DNA from: Oscillospiraceae bacterium
Lineage (GTDB): Bacteria > Bacillota > Clostridia > Oscillospirales > Acutalibacteraceae
Direction of reading: 5' to 3'
DNA length: 11,347 nucleotides
Assembly (NCBI GenBank): GCA_029007475.1
Contig: JAQXHW010000090.1
Span: forward strand, 1 to 11,347
This document shows, in pieces, positions 1 to 7,254 of the stretch. How positions within the stretch are numbered: the stretch's first letter is position 1; every line of letters begins with the position of its first letter. The notes under the pieces are model-generated. The model saw only the letters and a program-made list of their open reading frames with translations. It ran no database searches and was not told where the DNA came from. Made by a program: the position numbers and the translations under genes.

Positions 1-807
1 CATAAGGCCTTTTTCGCCTGTTGCGGGGTCACGGGTGAAAGCAACGCCTGTGCCGCAGTTGTCGCCCATGTTACCGAAAGCCATCATCTGAACGTTAACT
101 GCTGTACCCCATGAATAAGGAATATCGTTATCACGGCGATAAACGTTAGCACGGGGGTTGTCCCATGAACGGAATACTGCCTCAACAGCACCCATGAGCT
201 GCTCCTTGGGATCTGTGGGGAAGTCCTTGCCGATCTTGTTCTTATACTCAGCCTTGAACTGACCTGCGAGAGTCTTGAGGTCCTCGGCAGTAAGCTCGAT
301 ATCCTGAGTTACGCCCTTTGCTTCTTTCATCTCGTCGATGAGCTGCTCGAAGTACTTCTTTCCGACCTCCATAACAACGTCGGAGTACATCTGGATAAAT
401 CTTCTGTAACAGTCCCAAGCCCAACGTGCATTGCCGGACTTTTCTGCCATAACATTAACAACATCCTCGTTAAGACCAAGGTTGAGGATGGTGTCCATCA
501 TACCGGGCATGGATGCTCTTGCACCTGAACGAACGGAAACGAGGAGAGGATTCTCGAGGTCGCCGAACTTCTTGCCGGTGATACCCTCCATCTTCTCAAT
601 ATATTCCATGATTTCTGCCTGGATTTCGGCGTTGATTTTACGACCGTCCTCGTAATACTGTGTGCAAGCCTCTGTGGAAACAGTGAAACCCTGGGGAACA
701 GGAAGACCTAAGCTGGTCATTTCTGCAAGGTTTGCGCCCTTACCGCCGAGAAGCTCACGCATGGTTGCGTTACCCTCTGAGAAGAGGTAAACATACTTGT
801 GGCCCAT
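1..807 (-). CDS. ppdK: Pyruvate, phosphate dikinase, N-terminal part (3' end outside the window)
   Basis: The 269 visible codons translate on the minus strand to the ATP-binding domain of pyruvate phosphate dikinase, which interconverts pyruvate + ATP + Pi and PEP + AMP + PPi. In anaerobic Clostridia it often serves glycolysis or PEP supply in the cytoplasm. The start is MGHKYVYLFSEGN, followed by LLGGKGANLAEM with the nucleotide-binding lysine at residue 23. Next comes VPQGFTVST, then SVRSGARASMPGMMDT with an arginine at residue 93 that matches the conserved ATP-site arginine. The segment ends at FTRDPATGEKGLM (257-269). A full protein would be about 870-890 residues, so roughly 600 residues, including the phosphohistidine and PEP/pyruvate domains, lie to the left. 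The ATG is set by an AGGAGG ribosome-binding site 8 bases upstream (816-821). The gene is transcribed divergently from the nucleotidyltransferase gene. The family assignment is very secure; the metabolic direction cannot be told from sequence. Confidence 0.97.
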   Translation of the reverse strand, partial: MGHKYVYLFSEGNATMRELLGGKGANLAEMTSLGLPVPQGFTVSTEACTQYYEDGRKINAEIQAEIMEYIEKMEGITGKKFGDLENPLLVSVRSGARASMPGMMDTILNLGLNEDVVNVMAEKSGNARWAWDCYRRFIQMYSDVVMEVGKKYFEQLIDEMKEAKGVTQDIELTAEDLKTLAGQFKAEYKNKIGKDFPTDPKEQLMGAVEAVFRSWDNPRANVYRRDNDIPYSWGTAVNVQMMAFGNMGDNCGTGVAFTRDPATGEKGLM

Positions 808-840
808 TGGAAAAACCTCCTAAAAAATGTGTATTTCGCA

Positions 841-893
841 GACGGTTTTCCTTACCGTCCTGCTTTTTGTGCCAACCGGGCATAAATTTGCCC
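841..893 (-). promoter_or_regulatory. Two hairpins in the ppdK leader RNA
   Basis: Two inverted repeats fall inside the predicted ppdK 5' leader. Positions 878-893 form a 5-bp stem (GGGCA/TGCCC) with a 6-base loop. Positions 841-859 form a 6-bp stem (GACGGT/ACCGTC) with a 7-base loop. The second ends about 19 bases before the ribosome-binding site. Neither has a U-tract in the ppdK direction, so they look like leader structure, not terminators. No known riboswitch was recognised; a role in RNA stability or translation is inference. Confidence 0.35.
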
Positions 894-906
894 AGTCCTG
901 AGAAGT

Positions 907-936
907 ATTATACCAAATTCAAAAGAAAAATGCCAT
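907..936 (-). promoter_or_regulatory. Sigma-A-type promoter for ppdK
   Basis: Read on the minus strand, a perfect TATAAT lies at 912-907. It is preceded by TGG, giving an extended -10 element (TGnTATAAT). An 18-base spacer separates it from ATGGCA at 936-931, a 4/6 match to TTGACA. The predicted transcription start is near 900, leaving a leader of about 90 bases before the ppdK ATG at 807. Confidence 0.7.
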
Positions 937-1051
937 AATTTTTCAAATTTATTTTGTCATAAAATGTTACCAATATTCAGAAAATCAAAAGAACAATTTG
1001 TTAAGTAGTTACAAAGATGATATATTTTGACGCAATAAACCGAAAAATATC

Positions 1052-1079
1052 TTGAAAATAACTTAATTTGTGAGATAAT
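1052..1079 (+). promoter_or_regulatory. Sigma-A-type promoter for the glmU-like gene
   Basis: TTGAAA (1052-1057) is followed by a 16-base spacer and GATAAT (1074-1079). The spacer ends in TGA, so the -10 is of the extended TGn type. The predicted start is near 1086, giving a leader of about 37 bases. This is probably the promoter for the housekeeping block that begins with the nucleotidyltransferase gene. Confidence 0.7.
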
Positions 1080-1122
1080 ATCTATAACTATTAGTCTGCG
1101 ACATTCGAAAGGAACTGACGAT

Positions 1123-1872
1123 ATGAAGATAAGCGCGATTATTCTCGCCGGCGGCGAAGGTAAAAGAATGGGAAGCGACAAGCCTAAGACTCTTTGCGAG
1201 GTGCTTTCGAAGCCCATGCTTTTCTGGGTTATTTCTGCTCTTAGAAATGCGGGAATTGACGATATCTGCGTCGTTAAAGGCTATAAGAGCGAGTACATCG
1301 ACGAGTATGTGACCACGCTGCCTTTTGAAGTTACCACGGTTTTGCAGGCTGAACGTTTAGGTACCGGCCACGCAGTTATGATGGCGCGTGAATTTTTAGA
1401 GGAGAGAGGCGGCTCTGTGGTGATTTTAGGCGGAGACGCACCCTTTATTGACGCAGATACTATCAAAAAGTCGCTGGAGCAGCATATAAACACCCATAGC
1501 TCAGCCACAGTTATCAGCGCATCTGTTGACGACGCCGCCGGCTACGGAAGAGTTGTGAGAAATCCCGACGGCTCCTTAATGGCTATTATTGAGCACAAGG
1601 ACGCTTCCGAGGATATTCGAAAAATCAATGAAATCAATTCCGGTGCCTACTGGTTTGAGGTGGAGGATTTGCTTGCAGTTTTAGACAGAATTACCTCAAA
1701 CAACAAGGCAAGGGAATACTATCTGCCCGATGCGTTAAAGCTCATTATCGGCGACGGCAAGAAGGCCGGTGCATTTACTGCGAAAACCGCCGACGTTGCC
1801 TTGGGTGCCAACGACCCGGCACAGCTTGAGGAGCTTAACAAAATTGCAAGGGCAAAGGGGTACAGCTGTTAA
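1123..1872 (+). CDS. GlmU-like nucleotidyltransferase (UDP-GlcNAc pyrophosphorylase domain only)
   Basis: This 249-residue cytoplasmic protein matches the N-terminal uridyltransferase half of GlmU. That half makes UDP-GlcNAc from GlcNAc-1-phosphate and UTP, the precursor of peptidoglycan and other envelope sugars. The signature loop is LAGGEGKRMGSDKPK (8-22), with Arg15 and Lys22 at the nucleotide-contacting positions. Others are QAERLGTGHA (75-84), GGDAPF with the metal-binding Asp105, GYGRVVR (140-146), EINSGAY (170-176), EYYLPDAL (198-205) and GANDPAQL with Asn230 at the second metal position. The protein stops just after this domain. Full GlmU is about 455 residues and carries a left-handed beta-helix acetyltransferase that is absent here. 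The ATG has AAAGGA about 10 bases upstream. It is first in a block with prs, as gcaD is in Bacillus. The fold is certain; UTP and GlcNAc-1-P as substrates are likely, but another sugar-1-phosphate is possible. Confidence 0.9.
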   Translation: MKISAIILAGGEGKRMGSDKPKTLCEVLSKPMLFWVISALRNAGIDDICVVKGYKSEYIDEYVTTLPFEVTTVLQAERLGTGHAVMMAREFLEERGGSVVILGGDAPFIDADTIKKSLEQHINTHSSATVISASVDDAAGYGRVVRNPDGSLMAIIEHKDASEDIRKINEINSGAYWFEVEDLLAVLDRITSNNKAREYYLPDALKLIIGDGKKAGAFTAKTADVALGANDPAQLEELNKIARAKGYSC

Positions 1873-1895
1873 TTCAGCTTATGTTCAGGATTATC

Positions 1896-1928
1896 TCGGA
1901 AAAGAAGTTTCCGATTTAGTTATTTTAT
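1896..1928 (+). terminator. Weak hairpin with T-rich tail after the glmU-like gene
   Basis: A perfect 7-bp inverted repeat, TCGGAAA / TTTCCGA with a 5-base loop (1896-1914), lies 24 bases after the stop codon. It is followed by a T-rich but interrupted tract (TTTAGTTATTTTAT). The stem is short and partly A-T, so it could be a leaky terminator that lets some transcription continue into prs. Confidence 0.4.
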
Positions 1929-1935
1929 AAATCAG

Positions 1936-1971
1936 GTCAATTTGCTTTCAGTTGTTCAGAGTTAAATTGAC
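1936..1971 (+). repeat. Inverted repeat in the prs leader
   Basis: GTCAATTT (1936-1943) and AAATTGAC (1964-1971) form an exact 8-bp inverted repeat with a 20-base loop. It ends 27 bases before the prs start codon. It is AT-rich and has no T-tract suited to termination. It may be a leader stem or an operator-like site, or chance in AT-rich DNA. No convincing separate prs promoter was found in this gap. Confidence 0.35.
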
Positions 1972-1998
1972 TAATTTCTAAAAAAAGGGGAAAAAAGT

Positions 1999-2955
1999 AT
2001 GATTTTTCACGGCAAGGACATTAAAATTTTTGCGGGAAATTCAAATCCTACCGTAGCACAGGGTATCGCAGGCTGTCTCGGTTTACCTTTAGGTAAGAGC
2101 AGCTGCACCACCTTCAGCGACGGCGAGATTTCCGTTTCCTTACAGGAGTCCGTAAGAGGCAGCGAGTGCTTTATTGTTCAGTCAACCTCTACTCCCGTAA
2201 ACGACAACCTTATGGAGCTTCTCATTATGATTGATGCTATGAAGCGCGCTTCCGCCGCATCCATCACGGCAGTTATGCCCTACTTCGGCTATGCCCGTCA
2301 GGACCGTAAGGCAAAGGCAAGAGATCCGATTTCAGCAAAGCTCTGCGCTGACCTTATCACAGCAGCAGGCGCTGACAGAGTCCTCACTATGGATCTTCAC
2401 GCAAATCAGATTCAGGGCTTCTTTAATATCCCTGTTGACCACCTTGTAGGTGCTCCTATGCTTGCTAACCACATGAAGAAGAAAATCGGCAAGAATTTTG
2501 ATGACTATGTAGTAGTTTCTCCCGACCTTGGCTCAGTTACAAGAGCAAGAAATTTCGCCGCAAAAATCGGCTGCCCCATTGCAATTATTGACAAGCGCCG
2601 CCAGAAAGCTAATGTCTCCGAGGTTATGAACATCATCGGTGACGTTGAGGGTAAGAAGGCTATCCTTGTTGACGATATGATTGATACCGCAGGTACTCTC
2701 TGCAACGCTGCAAAGGCTATTATGGATAAGGGCTGTCAGGAGGTTTACGCCTGCGCTACTCACGCAGTTCTCTCCGGTCCTGCTATTGAGAGAATCAAGA
2801 ACAGCGTTATCAAAGAGCTAATTCTTCTTGATACCGTTCCGATTCCTGAGGAAAATATGCTTGATAAGTTCACAATTCTTCCTGTTGCCAACGTATTTGC
2901 CGAGGCTATCGAGAGAATTTACGCTGACAAGCCTGTTTCCACAATGTCTCTCTAA
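1999..2955 (+). CDS. prs: Ribose-phosphate pyrophosphokinase (PRPP synthetase)
   Basis: This enzyme makes PRPP from ribose-5-phosphate and ATP, feeding purine, pyrimidine, NAD, histidine and tryptophan synthesis in the cytoplasm. At 318 residues it has the usual length for class I enzymes. Visible motifs are FSDGE (39-43), YARQDRK (98-104) in the ATP-binding region, and MDLHANQIQGFF (131-142) with His134 at the metal/ATP site. The catalytic flexible loop contains KRR (199-201), and the PRPP-binding loop is VDDMIDTAGT (224-233). Near the C-terminus HAVLSGPAIERI (255-266) is also typical. The ATG follows an A-rich stretch with an AAGGGGA ribosome-binding site. It sits 126 bases after the glmU-like gene, the standard Firmicute pairing, and is followed at once by a strong hairpin. 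No catalytic residue looks altered. Confidence 0.98.
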   Translation: MIFHGKDIKIFAGNSNPTVAQGIAGCLGLPLGKSSCTTFSDGEISVSLQESVRGSECFIVQSTSTPVNDNLMELLIMIDAMKRASAASITAVMPYFGYARQDRKAKARDPISAKLCADLITAAGADRVLTMDLHANQIQGFFNIPVDHLVGAPMLANHMKKKIGKNFDDYVVVSPDLGSVTRARNFAAKIGCPIAIIDKRRQKANVSEVMNIIGDVEGKKAILVDDMIDTAGTLCNAAKAIMDKGCQEVYACATHAVLSGPAIERIKNSVIKELILLDTVPIPEENMLDKFTILPVANVFAEAIERIYADKPVSTMSL

Positions 2956-2970
2956 TCTCAATAATTTTTG

Positions 2971-3010
2971 CAGGGAACGGTTTTCTTTCCGTTCCCTGTG
3001 TTTTGTTTTA
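2971..3010 (+). terminator. Terminator-like hairpin between prs and pth
   Basis: CAGGGAACGG (2971-2980) pairs perfectly with CCGTTCCCTG (2989-2998) across an 8-base T-rich loop. It is followed by TGTTTTGTTTTAC, a T-tract broken by G. It starts 15 bases after the prs stop codon and ends only a few bases before the pth ribosome-binding site at 3013. It has the form of an intrinsic terminator for prs. Because no promoter fits between it and pth, it may be leaky or act as an attenuator or RNA-stability element. Confidence 0.75.
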
Positions 3011-3027
3011 CGAAAGGAGGAGTTCCT

Positions 3028-3624
3028 TTGTTTTTTGGCAAAAAATCCTCGCAAGGAGCAATAGATTTCATAGTTGTCGGTCTTGGCAATCCCGGCAGGC
3101 AGTATGAAAATACACGCCACAACGCGGGCTTTAATGCACTTGATTTATTAGCCGAGAAAAACTCCTGTCAGATGAAGAAGATTCGCTTCAAAAGTACCAC
3201 GGGCGAGTGTAGAATAGAGGGTAAAAGGTGTCTTCTTATGAAGCCCTCTACCTTTATGAATAATTCGGGGCAGGCCGTGGTTGAGGCTATGAATTTCTAC
3301 AAAATTTCACCCGAAAACGTGATTATAATATTTGATGATATTTCCCTTGACGTAGGTAAAATGCGTATTCGTCAAAAAGGCTCCGACGGCGGCCACAACG
3401 GTATGAAGAATATTATCTATCTGAGCGGCTCCGATATGTTTCCGAGAGTAAAGATCGGAGTCGGCAAAAAGCCTCATCCCGACTACGACCTAAAGGATTG
3501 GGTGCTCTCAAGGTTCTCAGCACAGGATAATAAGCTCCTTGCCGACATCTATAAGAATACCGCTGAGGCTGTGGAGTATATTATCGCCGGAGATATTCAG
3601 AAAGCTATGGCAAATTTTAATTAA
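3028..3624 (+). CDS. pth: Peptidyl-tRNA hydrolase
   Basis: Pth cleaves the ester bond of peptidyl-tRNAs that drop off the ribosome, recycling tRNA in the cytoplasm. The reading frame is open further upstream to a TTG at 2968, but that codon lies at the foot of the prs terminator and has no ribosome-binding site. I choose the TTG at 3028, which has AAAGGAGG (3013-3020) 7 bases upstream. This gives 198 residues, close to the family norm of about 190. Visible motifs are VGLGNPG with Asn21, NTRHNAGF with the catalytic His31, and PSTFMNNSGQAV with Asn78. They continue with FDD with Asp103 and GSDGGHNGM with Asn124. All match the active-site residues of the E. coli enzyme (Asn10, His20, Asn68, Asp93, Asn114). 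It lies between prs and mfd, as spoVC does in Bacillus, but without the intervening ctc gene. Confidence 0.96.
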   Translation: MFFGKKSSQGAIDFIVVGLGNPGRQYENTRHNAGFNALDLLAEKNSCQMKKIRFKSTTGECRIEGKRCLLMKPSTFMNNSGQAVVEAMNFYKISPENVIIIFDDISLDVGKMRIRQKGSDGGHNGMKNIIYLSGSDMFPRVKIGVGKKPHPDYDLKDWVLSRFSAQDNKLLADIYKNTAEAVEYIIAGDIQKAMANFN

Positions 3625-3703
3625 TCGAATTTGCGGTTTATGAACGCAGAAATCAATTAATTTTTTAATCTTTGTCGGTTATAAATTATTCTTTGGAGGA
3701 ATT

Positions 3704-6700
3704 ATGAAATTTCTCTGTGATTTGAGTCTTAAGTCTAAGGATTTCAAAAGACTTGATAAAGCTCTTGCAAAGAACCGTGCGGTTGCGGTGTCGGGACTGA
3801 CACCCGTCCACAAGGCACATACCGTTTATTCACTCTGTATTTCAAGAAAATGCAGAGCTTTTTGCGTTGCCGCAGACGAGAGAGAGGCAGCTCTTTTGCA
3901 AGAGGACCTGACCTCTATGGGTCTCTCGGCGGCAATCTATCCTTATAGAGATTTTAATTTCAGAAGTCTTGAGGGGTACTCCAGGGAGTATGAGCACCAA
4001 AGACTTTCTGTTCTGAATAGAATATTAAGCGGTGAGCTGGATGCGGTTATTGCCTGTGCCGACGGCGCGTTGCAGTACACAGTTCCCGAAAGCACGCTAA
4101 GAGCCGCTACATTAAAGCTCAGAATAGGGGAGAGCGTCTCTCTTGAGAAAGCCGTGGAGGCACTCGCCCTATTAGGCTACGAAAGATGCGACCAGATTGA
4201 GGGTGTTGGACAGTTTTCCGTACGGGGAGGAATTCTTGACTTTTTCTCTCCCGACGCGGAATATCCTGTAAGAGTAGAGTTTTGGGGCGACGAAGTTGAT
4301 TCTATGAGTTATTTCGATTTATCAACCCAAAGACGTACCGAAAATGCAGAGGAGATTATTCTCTCTCCCTCTGCGGAGGTTTTCGTTAAGGACAGGGAAG
4401 AGCTTGCCCTCAAAATCGAAAAAAAAGCAAAGCTCCTCAGAAGTGAAAATAGTCAAAAGGCTAAGGAAATCCTGCTTAATGAGGCAGAGGAGATAAGGCA
4501 GGGCATTAGTCTTTCCAATATTGATAAGTACATAGGGCTTGTCTACGGTGAAACGGCAACCCTGCTTGACTATATAGACGATTCCTTTATCTGTTTTATT
4601 TCTGAGGAAAGCGAAGTAAAGGAAAAACTTAAGGCCGCAGAATTTCGATATAAAGAGGATATTGTAGATTACTTCGCCGAGGGTATCCTTTGCCGCGGCT
4701 TTGATACCTACTGTGAAAACTACGGTACTCTGCTTGAGAAAGCTCTTATAAACGGAGTGGTTTACCTTGATAATTTCACTCACGGAAGTCACGAGCTGCC
4801 CCTTTCCGATTTTCTCAGCTTTTCAGCGAAGCAGCTTCCGGCTCTTTCCGGAACTATTGCCGATTTCTGCGAGGAGCTTAAAGCTATTGAGCTTAGCAGG
4901 AGCATAGTTGTGGTTCTTTGCTTTACCGAAAAGGGAGCAGAGAACATCGCAAAGGCTCTCTGTGAAAAAGGTTTTCCCGCAAGGGTTTCAAAAGAGGATG
5001 AGCTTCTCACCTTTGGAAAGATTCATGTAATGAGGGGTACTCTCTCCTTCGGAATGGAGTACAGCCGCGACAATTTCTATATCTATACTCAGGGTAAGCA
5101 CGACTTGCCCAAGAAGCAAAAACGAAAGCTTTCAAAAAATGCCCAGGAGATATATAGCTTGTCCGATTTGAACGTGGGGGATTACGTTGTTCATACAACC
5201 CACGGAATCGGTATTTTTGAGGGTATAAAGAAGATTGACTCCCACGGAATCGTCAAGGACTATATTAAGATTAGCTACGCAAAGGGCGACGCTCTCTATG
5301 TGCCTGTAACTCAGCTTGATTTGGTGGCGAAATATATAGGACCCAGAGAAAACTCCTCCGTTAAAATCAGCCGTTTAGGCGGTGGAGAGTGGCAAAAAGC
5401 CAAGAGCCGGGTAAAATCTGCCGTAAAGGATATGGCGAAGGAGCTTATTGCTCTTTACAGCGCCCGAATGAACGCTCCCGGTTTCGCATTTTCCGCAGAC
5501 GGAGAGTGGCAGAGAGATTTTGAACTCGGCTTTGAGTACGAGGAAACTCCCGATCAGCTCCGCTGTGCAAGTGAGATAAAAGCGGATATGGAGCGTACCG
5601 CTCCTATGGACAGACTTCTCTGCGGAGACGTAGGCTTCGGCAAAACCGAGGTAGCCTTGAGGGCGGCTTTCAAGTGTATCTGCGATTCAAAGCAGTGCGC
5701 TTTGCTCTGTCCCACAACTATTCTTGCCTGGCAGCACTATCAGACTATTATTAAAAGGTTTGAAGGCTACCCCGTTAGGGTCGAGCTTCTCTCACGCTTT
5801 CGAAAGCCCTCAGAGCGAAAAGAGATTGTTGAAAAACTAAAACGCGGCGAAATTGATATGGTGGTGGGTACTCATCGCCTTGTTCAAAAGGACGTTGAAT
5901 TCCGTGATTTGGGGCTTCTCATTATCGACGAGGAACAGCGCTTCGGTGTTGCTCACAAGGAGAGATTTAAGGAGCTTTACAAGAACGTAGATGTTCTTAC
6001 TCTTTCCGCAACTCCCATTCCCAGAACACTTAATATGGCGCTTTCGGGAATTCGCGATTTGTCTGTTTTGGAGGAAGCTCCACAGAACAGATTCCCTGTG
6101 CAGACCTATGTTTTAGAGCATGACTCGGCAATTATCAATGACGCTATAAGGAAAGAACTCCGCCGTGGAGGTCAGGTTTTCTATCTTCACAATAACGTGG
6201 AAACCATAACTTCGAAAGCGGCAAGGATAGCAGAGGAAATTCCCGAGGCTTCTGTCGGTATCGGACACGGAAAAATGTCCGAGAGCGAGCTTTCTAAGGT
6301 TTGGCGGGACATGATTGAGCAGAAAATCAATGTTCTCGTATGCACAACCATTATCGAAACCGGTGTTGACGTGCCAAATGCAAACACCTTGATTATTGAA
6401 AATGCCGACCGTTTCGGACTCTCTCAGCTTCATCAGCTCAGAGGCCGGGTGGGTCGCTCTAACCGCCGCGCTTGGGCATATCTTACCTTTACAAGAGGAA
6501 AGACCCTAAGCGAGATTTCTCAGAAAAGGCTTACCGCTATAAGAGAATTTACCGAATTCGGCTCAGGTATGAAGATTGCAATGCGAGACTTAGAGCTTCG
6601 CGGAGCAGGCTCGGTTTTGGGCGGCAGTCAGCACGGACACATGGAGGACGTAGGCTACGATATGTATCTTAAGCTCCTTGATATGGCTGTCCGTGAGGAA

Positions 6701-7153
6701 AAGGGAGAAATTACCCCCGAGCTTGAGGAAAAGGACTGCCTTATTGATATTGCCGTAGTTTCCCATATTCCCGAAAGCTATATCGAGAGTCTTTCTCTCA
6801 GGCTTGACGTCTACAAGCTGATTGCGGATATTAAAACCGCCGAGGACGCTTCCGATGTAGTTGATGAGCTTCTTGACCGCTTTGGTGAGCCGCCTCGGGC
6901 TGTTATGGGGCTTATTGATGTTGCACTTATTAGAAACCGTGCCGCCTCAATGGGTATTTACGAGATTAAGCAGAATGACGCAAACTTGTTGCTCTATGTT
7001 AAGGATATCAAAAATCCCGATATTATAGGACTTGTGAGCAGAAATTTGGGTGACGCCTTACTCTCGGCAGGCACAAAACCCTATATCTCCTACCGAATGA
7101 AGCAGAAAAATGACCCGCTTTCGGCCCTGAAAATTCTCTTATCTGACAATTAG
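3704..7153 (+). CDS. mfd: Transcription-repair coupling factor
   Basis: Mfd is a cytoplasmic ATP-driven translocase that pushes RNA polymerase stalled at DNA damage off the template and recruits UvrA. The 1149-residue length is typical. Residues 1 to about 330 form the UvrB-like module, with the conserved segment FSVRGGILDFFSPD (171-184) and no working Walker A. The RNA-polymerase interaction domain begins near LNVGDYVVHTTHGIG (489-503). The translocase motor has Walker A GDVGFGKT (641-648), the DEEQ box (742-745), SATPIPRT (768-775) and motif VI QLRGRVGR (911-918). The translocation-in-RecG motif lies around 943-985, and the C-terminal UvrA-masking domain follows from about 1010. The ATG has GGAGGA (3695-3700) close upstream. 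It is 79 bases after pth with no clear terminator or promoter between, so co-transcription is likely. No key residue looks lost. Confidence 0.98.
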   Translation: MKFLCDLSLKSKDFKRLDKALAKNRAVAVSGLTPVHKAHTVYSLCISRKCRAFCVAADEREAALLQEDLTSMGLSAAIYPYRDFNFRSLEGYSREYEHQRLSVLNRILSGELDAVIACADGALQYTVPESTLRAATLKLRIGESVSLEKAVEALALLGYERCDQIEGVGQFSVRGGILDFFSPDAEYPVRVEFWGDEVDSMSYFDLSTQRRTENAEEIILSPSAEVFVKDREELALKIEKKAKLLRSENSQKAKEILLNEAEEIRQGISLSNIDKYIGLVYGETATLLDYIDDSFICFISEESEVKEKLKAAEFRYKEDIVDYFAEGILCRGFDTYCENYGTLLEKALINGVVYLDNFTHGSHELPLSDFLSFSAKQLPALSGTIADFCEELKAIELSRSIVVVLCFTEKGAENIAKALCEKGFPARVSKEDELLTFGKIHVMRGTLSFGMEYSRDNFYIYTQGKHDLPKKQKRKLSKNAQEIYSLSDLNVGDYVVHTTHGIGIFEGIKKIDSHGIVKDYIKISYAKGDALYVPVTQLDLVAKYIGPRENSSVKISRLGGGEWQKAKSRVKSAVKDMAKELIALYSARMNAPGFAFSADGEWQRDFELGFEYEETPDQLRCASEIKADMERTAPMDRLLCGDVGFGKTEVALRAAFKCICDSKQCALLCPTTILAWQHYQTIIKRFEGYPVRVELLSRFRKPSERKEIVEKLKRGEIDMVVGTHRLVQKDVEFRDLGLLIIDEEQRFGVAHKERFKELYKNVDVLTLSATPIPRTLNMALSGIRDLSVLEEAPQNRFPVQTYVLEHDSAIINDAIRKELRRGGQVFYLHNNVETITSKAARIAEEIPEASVGIGHGKMSESELSKVWRDMIEQKINVLVCTTIIETGVDVPNANTLIIENADRFGLSQLHQLRGRVGRSNRRAWAYLTFTRGKTLSEISQKRLTAIREFTEFGSGMKIAMRDLELRGAGSVLGGSQHGHMEDVGYDMYLKLLDMAVREEKGEITPELEEKDCLIDIAVVSHIPESYIESLSLRLDVYKLIADIKTAEDASDVVDELLDRFGEPPRAVMGLIDVALIRNRAASMGIYEIKQNDANLLLYVKDIKNPDIIGLVSRNLGDALLSAGTKPYISYRMKQKNDPLSALKILLSDN

Positions 7154-7183
7154 GTGAAGTTTTCGTTAATTTTAAGATATCTG

Positions 7184-7212
7184 TTGAAATTTAATCCGTA
7201 TTTGTGTATAAT
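7184..7212 (+). promoter_or_regulatory. Near-consensus promoter for the lipoprotein gene
   Basis: TTGAAA (7184-7189), a 17-base spacer and a perfect TATAAT (7207-7212) make the best vegetative promoter in the window. The predicted start is near 7219, about 36 bases before the ATG at 7255. It lies just after mfd and marks a new transcription unit. Confidence 0.85.
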
Positions 7213-7254
7213 GTCTTAATGTGTAATACTATTGATTACAAAGGTGGTTTTCCT

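Larger units (their letters stand above)
808..1122. other. Divergent AT-rich intergenic region
   Basis: This 315-base stretch separates ppdK from the glmU-like gene and has no credible coding sequence. It holds the ppdK ribosome-binding site, a 90-base ppdK leader with two hairpins, a leftward promoter and a rightward promoter, each listed separately. The middle part, about 940-1050, is very AT-rich. I see no operator-like palindrome or riboswitch there. Confidence 0.8.

Noticed and set aside
957..1217. Minus-strand open frame of 86 codons overlapping the start of the glmU-like gene
   Set aside because: It lies antisense to conserved codons and covers the divergent promoter region. It has no ribosome-binding site and no recognisable motif.
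2968..3027. Longer N-terminus for pth from the TTG at 2968
   Set aside because: That codon sits at the edge of the terminator stem and lacks a ribosome-binding site. The extra 20 residues do not resemble Pth, while TTG 3028 has AAAGGAGG at ideal spacing.
3625..3703. Terminator or promoter between pth and mfd
   Set aside because: TTTGCG/CGCAGA gives only a 4-bp core stem, and TATAAA near 3680 has no acceptable -35 partner. Read-through from pth is the simpler view.
4322..4792. Minus-strand open frame of 156 codons inside mfd
   Set aside because: It is fully antisense to an intact mfd. Its translation is hydrophobic, cysteine-rich shadow sequence without any family features.
7204..7254. Longer N-terminus for the lipoprotein from the GTG at 7204
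   Set aside because: It overlaps the -10 box and precedes the expected transcript start. It would also bury the signal peptide behind 17 residues.
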